Source of the DNA: Cyrtodaria siliqua
Taxonomy: Eukaryota; Mollusca; Bivalvia; Adapedonta; Hiatellidae
Assembly (NCBI GenBank): GCA_037043455.1
Contig: JAWPHD010001223.1
Span: 248,001-312,000 of the forward strand
Length of the DNA: 64,000 nucleotides
Direction of reading: 5' to 3'
The position numbers and the translations under genes are program-made. The notes under the pieces are model-generated. The model saw nothing but the letters and a program-made list of their open reading frames with translations. It did no database searches and was not told the origin of the DNA. Below are positions 56,905 to 64,000 of the stretch, in pieces (the stretch's first letter is position 1; every line of letters begins with the position of its first letter).

Positions 56905-57222
56905 TTCAGGTTACAGTACCCTATTGCAAAAACCGGTCTGATTGGCGGAAAAAAGTATTGGAAACTCCATGCCTAATGCATACGTAAGCATCGTTTTGAT
57001 TGGATGAGAGACAGTAGGGAAATTCATTTATGTTAACTTGAATTGTTTTTTTTATTTATGATTAGTATTTTACACAGCTTTCAGTCATATGCTTTATTTC
57101 TGTGATACAGCAGAATAAAAACGAACGGGTGTAATTTTCAAAAAAATGTTTGGGGGTTCCCTCAAATTGTAGGGTCATGACCTTTGAAAACATAGAAGTG
57201 GGATTCAAAAAAAGGTCATCCC
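56905..57222. repeat. Direct repeat, right copy (~320 bp)
   Basis: Matches 55107-55435: 'ttacagtaccctattgcaa', 'tctgattggcgga', 'ccctcaaattgtagggtcat'. It differs by small indels. Confidence 0.85.
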
Positions 57223-57790
57223 CTAAAAATAAGTTCCTGTTTACATGTATCTATGTTGCCTCTGTGCAGCAGGGTAAACAAAAGCAAACCAGCAGTTTTT
57301 GTTTGCATGTCAGATGGGAAAATATTAAACAGCAAGTATATGGAAAATGCAGTAGTGGCTTATGACCATTATTCTTTGAAGTACACAACGAAGAATACTA
57401 ATTAGCGACTCTACTACGATGCAGTCGATCGTTCTGCAGATTATATCAATAAATATATACATATTTGTGTTGTAGTTGTTACTTCCATTAGAAGGGTCAG
57501 TGTTAAGGGAAATATATTCGTTGTCGGTTGAGTGAAACGAAACCACTGCGATAAATATGAACACCCTTCTTCAACTAATGAAGGAGGAGTTTAGATTACA
57601 AGAACAATCGAGGGACGAACGCACGATCGAACAGAGGACGGGACCGACCATAGTATATCCACTTTTTCTTCGCAAAGTGCTGATATAATAATCTACTACA
57701 AATAGTATAGTTCATGTAGCATATTTAACACGTGAAGAAACAACATCAACATACAAACTATAAATACACAAGGCGAATATGTTTCTATGT
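57223..57790. other. Unassigned sequence upstream of the EGF-like exon
   Basis: Nothing definite. It may be intronic. Confidence 0.4.
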
Positions 57791-57797
57791 TTTTCAG

Positions 57798-57924
57798 TTG
57801 CCGTGGGCACAACGACATGTACCACTACTGCAGCCTGTGGTCAGATCTCTAACGTAGTGTTGATGGAATTTGTGTCTGCACTAACGGTTATAAGGAAACA
57901 ACGGCTACGTCGAACACGTGTGAA
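57798..57924 (+). pseudogene. EGF-like exon of a host membrane-protein gene, frame disrupted
   Basis: It is preceded by a pyrimidine tract and 'tttttcag' acceptor (57791-57797) and followed by a GTAGGT donor at 57925. The first phase gives 'VGTTTCTTTAACGQISN'. After a one-base break near 57860, the second gives 'VDGICVCTNGYKETTATSN' and a last Cys-Glu. The 'C.....C....C.DGICVC..GY' spacing is that of an EGF-like module. The exon ends in phase 0, compatible with the transmembrane exon at 63010. The break suggests a decaying exon or a sequence error. Confidence 0.55.
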
Positions 57925-58329
57925 GTAGGTACTATTCCCTTTTTTAGAGAACAAAAAAGTATACACGTGACATAAAATCAGAAAAAGAGGCATACTCTCT
58001 TCATATAAGCATTCTTTAAAGAAATGGCAGAGATGTATCGGTGATCAATTTTAACAAATGAGAAGATAGAATTTAAAGAAAAGAAATAAGGTGGAGGTGA
58101 AGCTGGTAAGAAATCGGGTGGTAAGGTGATGACTGCCATGGGAAAAGTGTGGATGACGGAAGCTTATTTCCCAATATGGTTGAGCTATGTTGCATTTTAT
58201 AATTATCTCTCATAAATAGACTCAATAAAACCGATTCTGCTACTTTTCTCTCTTGTTTGTGTTTGTTGCTTCCAAGGGATCTCCTTTTCAGTATTTATTA
58301 TATCTTTTAAATTGGACACCAAAACCCCC

Positions 58330-59295
58330 AAAACCCCTACCATTTGGCACCACCATCCCCACAAAAGAAATGAATGGAGATTGATGTTATTTGTGTATTT
58401 AACACGAAACATCAATTTAATAATGCGAACGCCAACCCCCACCCACTGTGGTGGGTAGCATAAAAATAAACAACAAAACAGAAACATGTACATTTAAAAT
58501 AGGGCTCGGGTTTTGGGTGGAGTGTGTAAGGAGAGGCCATGTCCCAATATGGTAGAAAATGAATACGAACAGTAACAACATATTGGATGCTTACCCTTAA
58601 CCAATATTAGTGCATACGATCTCTACTCTCACCTCAAACCACTTTATAATGCACTCGCCAACTCCCCCTCCCCCACCCCCACCCCCACCAACCTTCTTGA
58701 TGATAGTTTGGTGGGGAAAGGGGATTAAGGTGAGCAGTTTAGGTATAAAGAAACATACAAATCGGGTTTCGCTTGGAATGGGGTGGGTGGGGATGAAGGG
58801 AACCCATGCCCGAATATGGTTAAGCTTTGAATAAGAAGATTCACTAATATACGGCCAGTAAAAACATATTGGATGTTTACCTTAACCCAAATCTTTGAAA
58901 AAGATATCTAATTATGATTTAATAATTGGACCATGGCATCCCGAATTTCCCCCTACTCCCCACCAAAACGGATGTGGATTGATGTTATGAAGAAAAAATA
59001 AATTATATTCATTCGATAGTGCACACATCCACCCCACCCCACCCACCAACCCCTTTCCCCAACCCCTCTTGATGATGGATGGGTGGGGTTGAGGTGGACA
59101 GTTATGGTGTAAAAATACACAAAACAATAATGAATCATGTACCTAAAACTTCAGGTTTCGGCTTGTGTTCTGTTGGGTGATGTGTGGGGATGTGGGTGGG
59201 AGTCCATGCCCAAATATGGTTAAGATTTGAATAAGAAACGTTAAATATATCCGGCCAGTAAAAACAGATTGTATGTTTACATTTATCAAGAATGT
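58330..59295 (+). repeat. Tandem repeat, ~320 bp unit, three diverged copies
   Basis: Each unit contains a 'ccccacc' tract, 'gggtttcg.ttg', 'gggtggggatg', 'ccatgcccaaatatggttaa' and 'cggccagtaaaaacatattg'. Copies end near 58605, 58890 and 59290. The C/G-rich part gives strong strand asymmetry and chance Pro-rich frames. Confidence 0.75.
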
Positions 59296-59499
59296 TGCAC
59301 ATTTCAGAGAGTGTATTGAGTCGGGCTCTATAGGCGCCCAGCGGGCCAATGATTCCTTTAAGCGTACATTACTTAATAAAATGCAGTCCTACGAATATAA
59401 TGCTATAAGGAATCCCATACCACTATTTAGATATTCACAATAGCTTACATGCACACACTATGTGCTTGAATTGTACATTTCATGGGCCGTCAACTTATT

Positions 59500-59900
59500 C
59501 GTTTTTTCTAGTGCTTGTAGTCGTGTTGAGGGACTTTAATATTCTTAATATTTGTATAACTAAAACGCTACTCCAGCTGGAATTTCTTTCTTTTTAAATA
59601 ACCATCAAAGTAATTTAACAACTCTTCTGCGACAAGGACTATCACAACCTGACTTTTATGGTGATGTGATTTACAAACTTCGTAAGATCTTGGGTCATAA
59701 TCGCTTTCATACAATCTTTATTAAACTTGTTATAAGGTTTACCAAAAGATGTTATGACCCTATCATTTTGCAACGCACTGGAATGTTTAGTGGTTGACCC
59801 TTTTACAGTTCGCCACTATGCTTTCCTCTTTGATTGTGCGATGACCGGACAAATTGTGAACCCTTTGATGAAGTCTACCTCAATCCTCAGAGGATTGTAG
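59500..59900 (+). pseudogene. Reverse transcriptase C-terminal tail and 3' region, second copy
   Basis: The plus strand reads 'LLRQGLSQPDFYGDVIYKLR', then 'YDPIILQRTG' and, one base off, 'LVVDPFTVRHYAFLFDCAMT'. It matches the tail of the minus-strand fragment at 55436-56480 and the insert at 35095. It is interrupted by frameshifts. A 3' untranslated part follows to about 60010, where another repeat begins. Confidence 0.75.
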
Positions 59901-60015
59901 CGTTTGATATTTGTCTTTAATATTGTCTTGTCGTACCTTTAACGGTTTGTTCGCTTGTTTCTCTGGCTTCTGCCAAGTCATTCAGTACTTACTTTGTGGC
60001 TTTTTATGATTTTTT

Positions 60016-60720
60016 ATGCCCCCGAAAACCGGAAAACTTTCGGGGGCATATAGTAATCGCACCGTCCTTCTGTCCGGATTCCGTCCGTCATTCCGCAGTT
60101 CGTGTCCGTACTGTACCTTCAAAACTACTGCAGGGATTTTCAAATAACATGGCACAAGTGATCACCATAACAAGACGACGTGTCAGGTGCAATACCCAGG
60201 TCCATACCTCAAAGGACAACGTCACATTTGCAGTTCACAGGTCAAAATCAGGTACGCATATTCGCGTCGGAACCGTAACGTCACAACCTCTGAAGGGATT
60301 TTTAAGTTACCTGGTACAAGTGATCACCATAACAAGACGATGTGTCGCGCGCAAAACCCATGTCCGTATCTCAAAGGTCAAGGTCACACTTGCACTTCAT
60401 ATGTAAAAAACAGGTATGCAATTTCGTGTCCGGACCGTAACGTCACAACCCATGCTGGGATTATTAAATATCTTGGCACAAGTGATCACCATAAAAAGAC
60501 GATGTTTCGCGCGCAAAACCCAGGTCTTCAAGGTCAAGGTCACACATGGAGGTCAAAAGTCAAATTTTGTCCGGTCAATAACTCCATTCATGGACGGATT
60601 TTCAAATAACTTGGCACAAGTGCTCACCACAACCAAAAGAGGTGTCGTGCAGAAAATCCAGGTTCATGGCTCCAAGGTCAAGATTATACTTAGAGGTCAA
60701 AGGACACTTCGGGAGCATTT
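60016..60720 (+). repeat. Dispersed repeat starting with a perfect hairpin, four internal ~165 bp units
   Basis: Starts with ATGCCCCCGAAA and its exact complement TTTCGGGGGCAT separated by 10 bp (60018-60051). It then has four units marked by 'ggcacaagtgatcaccataa', 'caagacgatgtgtcgcgcgc', 'aaaacccaggtcc' and 'tcaaaggtcaaggtcacac'. The 'gggggcata' end links it to 11580-11705. Open frames across it are side effects of the repeat. Confidence 0.8.
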
Positions 60721-60879
60721 ATCACTTACAGTGATATTTCTTGTTTTATATTATATACACATGATCATGTATGTGTTTTACTTATATTGCTTATTAATGC
60801 TGCCTTGTTGGTTAGAGATTATAACCTGGCGGTGAATTCTTTATTAATTTTTACACTTTCCTGTTTATTGGATGAAAAT

Positions 60880-61110
60880 AGGGTAAGAGTGAGGTTTGGT
60901 GCACCCTAGAACCCGGTTTAACCCTCAGTGGCCTGTTATGCCACTGACCGTTCCAAGGCGGTAGCCTTATTGTCAACCCTTGCGTGTTTGTGATGTCTTA
61001 TCTTGACTTGTATTCATCTTTATATATGCTTGTTGTTTGTTTCTTTGTATCTTTGTGGTTGACTGTCGTCCTTGAATGCTACTTTTCTGTTTGATTTTTA
61101 TATTTATTTT
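60880..61110 (+). repeat. Dispersed repeat: retroelement 3' tail family
   Basis: Shares 'gggtaag.gtgag', 'gccactgaccgttccaaggc', 'ggtagcc.tattgtcaaccct' and 'tgtttgtgatgtcttat' with 62130-62340. Confidence 0.8.
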
Positions 61111-61587
61111 TATTGATGTAGCGATTTAGATAATGCTATAAGGAAACCAATGCTCAAATTGTATTGAGCTAGTACAAGAAATATAAAACACATAGACCTA
61201 AACGTGAAATTTGATGTGAAATGGGGCATTGCACATTTTAAGGGCTATCATAATTTGAGATCCATGTCAGCGAAGTGGTTATATAAACCAAAATTGCCTA
61301 CGTAACCCTTAATATAGTACTATAAAAAAGCTCCTGGCCAAATGTAGTTGAGCTATGACAAGAACTGTAAGAGATATAGACCTGTAAACACATCTTACAC
61401 CCAAAGCTCGATGTGAACTGGGACACCGACGACATCGTCGACACTGACGCCGGGGTGAGTACATAAGCTTTCTTTTCCTTCGAATAGTCGAGCTTATAAA
61501 CGTTCAGTTAAAAGCTTATACAATGATGAATTTGAAAAAGCGCTGTCTCAAAGCATTAAAGGCGAATATGTTTTTATGTTTTTTCAG
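61111..61587. other. Unassigned sequence, possibly intronic
   Basis: No gene recognised. Confidence 0.4.
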
Positions 61588-61640
61588 GTGCTGCGAACAC
61601 AAGGCATGTACCACTACTGCAGACGGCGATTAAATGTTAT
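61588..61640 (+). pseudogene. Partial second copy of the EGF-like exon start
   Basis: The 'aaggcgaatatgtttttatg' intron end, the 'tttttcag' acceptor and 'catgtaccactactgcag' repeat the start of the exon at 57798 (57774-57834). The match stops within the exon, so only the first ~40 bp are duplicated. The continuing phase meets a stop soon after. Confidence 0.6.
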
Positions 61641-62129
61641 CTTTTTTTTAAAAATTGGCAAGAGGAAATTAACATTATCTTCCTTGGTGTGTTCTCCGCA
61701 GTTTATTAGATCAATCGTTTTTGTTAATACTAAACTTTATATACCCAGGAATGGCTGTTAAGTCCCATTTTAGATTAATAAAACTGCAGCATAATATACA
61801 CACTATATACGCAAGTCATAGGTAATGAAACCCAACACATTTTGAAGAAGAGGTGTATAATGCTTCGGACCTGTTAAGCCTTAAGAGACAGAGTCAATAA
61901 AGATGTTAGCTTTGCTGGCAGTAGGTAACGCGAGCTTATATATAGTCCAAAACTATATGGTCATAACCTCTTTTGATAAACCAAGTTTAACAAAGATGGT
62001 ATGGAAGTGATCATGATCAAGGATTTTACAAAGTTTGTGTTTTACTTACATTGCCTATTAATTCTGCCTTGTTGGTCAGAGAATAGTTCATGGCGGGGTT
62101 TTCTTTATTTACACTATCCAGTTTTATTG
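61641..62129. other. Unassigned sequence, possibly intronic
   Basis: No gene recognised. Confidence 0.4.
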
Positions 62130-62345
62130 GAATGACAGTAGGGTAAGTGTGAGTTTTGGAATCCCTAGTGTCTGGTTTAAACCCCAAACGGCCTTTTTTG
62201 CCACTGACCTGTCCAATGCGGTAGCCCTATTGTCAACCCTTTTGTGTTTGTGATTGTCTTATTTGACCTTTTATTCACCTTTAAATTTGTTCTTTGCTTC
62301 TGTGTGTGTTTGTGGTTGACAGTTGTTCGTGAATGCTACTTTTCC
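62130..62345 (+). repeat. Dispersed repeat: retroelement 3' tail family
   Basis: A parallel copy of 60880-61110, moderately diverged. Confidence 0.8.
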
Positions 62346-63009
62346 TATTCGATTTTTTTATCTATAGTTATGTGATGACACATATGCCTCGTCTTTGTCC
62401 GTTAGTTAAATCCACGAATTCTTTAACTTTTAAATAAATGAAATGTTTTAAGAAATCAGGAAACACTACCTGTTTTACTGTCTACGTTTATGTTTAGAAA
62501 ATTTTAATCTGTTTTGTAATTCTGCATCCGTAATTGTTTTAGATAATGAGTTAAAACGTTATTTGTGTATGTATTATCAATGGACTGTGCGTCAGGCAAT
62601 AAAGTCGGGGTCACATGTTCAATGTATTGGATTATTTTCCTCATAACCCTTAACCCGATTCAATTAATGAGGTTAAATGTATGTGTATGTCTCAACCGAT
62701 GACGCGTTTCTCTACAATTTCGAGATCGCATGTTTAAGGTTCAGGTTGTAAGTGAAGAAAATGTATTATCATGTCAGATCTATGACCGCGTTCAAGAAAT
62801 AATGAGTAAATGTCAATATATGTCGATATTGTCTCACAATCAAATATTAATTTATTTTGATGCGATCACAGACACGACTGTATTGCTTTAATGAATGCTC
62901 TGCATTGTCGTTTTCACCGGAATGACCGGCATTGAGCTGGCGTCTTATCTAACAATATTACACCATACAAAGACATCCTCCATATTCACAAACACCCGTT
63001 ATTCTTCAG
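62346..63009. other. Unassigned sequence ending in a splice acceptor
   Basis: AT-rich; ends in 'attcttcag' at 63001-63009. Confidence 0.5.
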
Positions 63010-63134
63010 TTGAAAACTACCCTGGCTTCTGTAACGTCGAGTTCGTTGATTGGAGGAATCATCGCCGTCATTGTCATCGTTGTCATTATTGGTGTCATCT
63101 CCTTAATTGCCATCCCAGTTGTTATTATTCGCAG
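63010..63134 (+). CDS. Transmembrane exon of a host membrane protein
   Basis: It is bounded by an acceptor TTCTTCAG (63002-63009) and a donor CGCAG|GTATAT (63134/63135). Phase 0 translation gives 'LKTTLASVTSS', then a single membrane helix 'SLIGGIIAVIVIVVIIGV', 'ISLIAIPVV' and 'IIR'. Thr/Ser-rich sequence before and a basic residue after fit a type I topology. It follows EGF-like exon sequence on the same strand and in compatible phase, so it is probably part of one receptor-like gene; the intracellular part would lie beyond this window. Confidence 0.6.
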
Positions 63135-63239
63135 GTATATATAATATAAATATTAAACTGATTATTAAATAATTGATCATTGGTCGCATATCAAATGGAA
63201 ACAAATATGATTTATTCAATGTGAATAAATAAAACAAAG

Positions 63240-63760
63240 GAGGGCCCTTCGGAAGCAAAGAACACAAACAAGAAAGGAAAGTAGCTGACTGTTTTATTAG
63301 GTCGATTCATGACAGTTAAAATATCTCACGCCCAAGCAGTGGCGTAATCGACATTCTACTTTAAAGTCATATTGATTGTGCTCGATGATCTCAAAGGATC
63401 AGTAAGCAGTCACACTAAATAATCTTAGAGCGGCCGAATTCGTACGCTCGCCACACTGAATTTCACAAACATTAGTGTGAATGTCAGGACACACAGTAAT
63501 GGGAATCCTTCAGAAGCACCAAAATCAGCATGAGAAGGAAGTTACGGACTCGATTTTATTGAGTCTGTTCACGAGGGGTACATAAGAGGCATAACCTCTC
63601 CTGCACACTACCACCGCCTTAATCGGTATTCTACTTTAAGGCCATACATATGTGTCACAATGTACTGAACAAACACTAGGGTGAATGTCAATAAATACGG
63701 TAAAAGGGCTCTTTCGAAAGCAATAAACACAAACAAGAGAAGCAAGTAGAGACTCCTAAT
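63240..63760 (+). repeat. Tandem repeat, ~240 bp unit, about 2.2 copies
   Basis: 'cttcggaagcaaagaacaca', 'gaaggaaagtag.tgact', 'ttattaggtc', 'taatcg.cattctactttaa' and 'acaaacattagtgtgaatgt' recur at 63245, 63500 and 63710 with moderate divergence. Confidence 0.75.
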
Positions 63761-64000
63761 GTTTTTTGTTAAATCTCAAGTATTTTTAACCGGACTGCTT
63801 GAATGCATTGTGTCAACAGCTGTTTGACAGCTTTAAACAGTTTTAGACGTTTTAGGTTGTTTAAAAATGAAAGTGTAAATCATTTTGACATACTTTTGAA
63901 AAATAGGAGTACCTATAAAATTATAAACTTGCCACTGATATATCAAGGTCATATGAATATTTGGTTCAAGTATTCCAGGTTTGTTTCAAGTTTCGATCTT

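Noticed and set aside
58610..59138. Proline-rich frames over C-rich tracts
   Set aside because: Products of the 320 bp tandem repeat with CCCCACC tracts.
59996..60835. Three overlapping frames of 136-140 codons
   Set aside because: Lie across the internal 165 bp units of a dispersed repeat; no motif, and the phase overlap is typical of repeats.

Overview
The window is AT-rich eukaryotic DNA. No bacterial-style operons are present. Short exons with splice-like borders, a tRNA-derived SINE, several retroelement families, many tandem repeats and one large Polinton/Maverick (adintovirus-like) DNA transposon point to a repeat-dense marine invertebrate genome. A mollusc, probably a bivalve, is my best guess (inference from repeat style, not proven).

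Region 1 (1-13.6 kb) is repeats and decayed elements: diverged copies of a dispersed repeat, a 37-38 bp minisatellite (2.8-3.4 kb), a degraded LINE reverse transcriptase (5.6-7.0 kb), a MITE-like element with inverted ends (8.64-9.22 kb), a ~185 bp tandem repeat (10.6-11.5 kb), and a probable host coding exon on the minus strand (12.81-13.06 kb).

Region 2 (13.64-39.19 kb) is the main object: a degenerate but nearly complete Polinton. Its ~330 bp terminal inverted repeats are themselves closed by a ~136-157 bp palindrome. On the minus strand, reading away from the centre, come packaging ATPase, a coiled-coil fibre-like gene, penton/minor capsid, a small basic core-like protein, the double-jelly-roll major capsid, two small glycine-rich hydrophobic virion-like proteins, an adenovirus-type cysteine protease, a zinc-ribbon plus phospholipase A2 protein, and a retroviral-type integrase with a C-terminal chromodomain. 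On the plus strand are a coiled-coil gene of unknown function, family-B DNA polymerase and a small basic protein; a short cysteine-rich gene lies on the minus strand between the first two. Nearly every gene has frameshifts or stops, so this is a dead copy. Together the genes describe an element that copied itself with its own protein-primed-type polymerase, integrated with its integrase, and probably built virions.

Three later insertions sit inside it. (a) A 3.9 kb non-coding array of 2.27 copies of a 1.72 kb unit, flanked by ATCAGG duplications, splits the coiled-coil gene. (b) A 7.67 kb Ty3/gypsy element with ~1.5 kb LTRs and GGAAT duplications splits the same gene a second time. It has gag, protease and integrase but no reverse transcriptase, and it ends in an RNase H-like tail, which suggests a Gmr1-type gene order with RT-RNase H deleted. 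(c) A 5'-truncated retroelement tail lies inside the polymerase gene.

Region 3 (39.2-57.2 kb) holds a Tc1/mariner transposase remnant, a 21 bp minisatellite, a hammerhead-ribozyme-like motif, a GA microsatellite inside a dispersed repeat, a decayed gypsy-like gag, a complex GAGTC/GACTC repeat field, and a minus-strand reverse transcriptase fragment that is flanked by direct repeats and interrupted by a SINE with a 12 bp target duplication.

Region 4 (57.2-64 kb) looks like part of a host membrane-protein gene on the plus strand: a decayed EGF-like exon, a partial second copy of it, and a transmembrane exon with clean splice borders. Three families of tandem repeats are interspersed. No tRNA, rRNA or CRISPR array was recognised.
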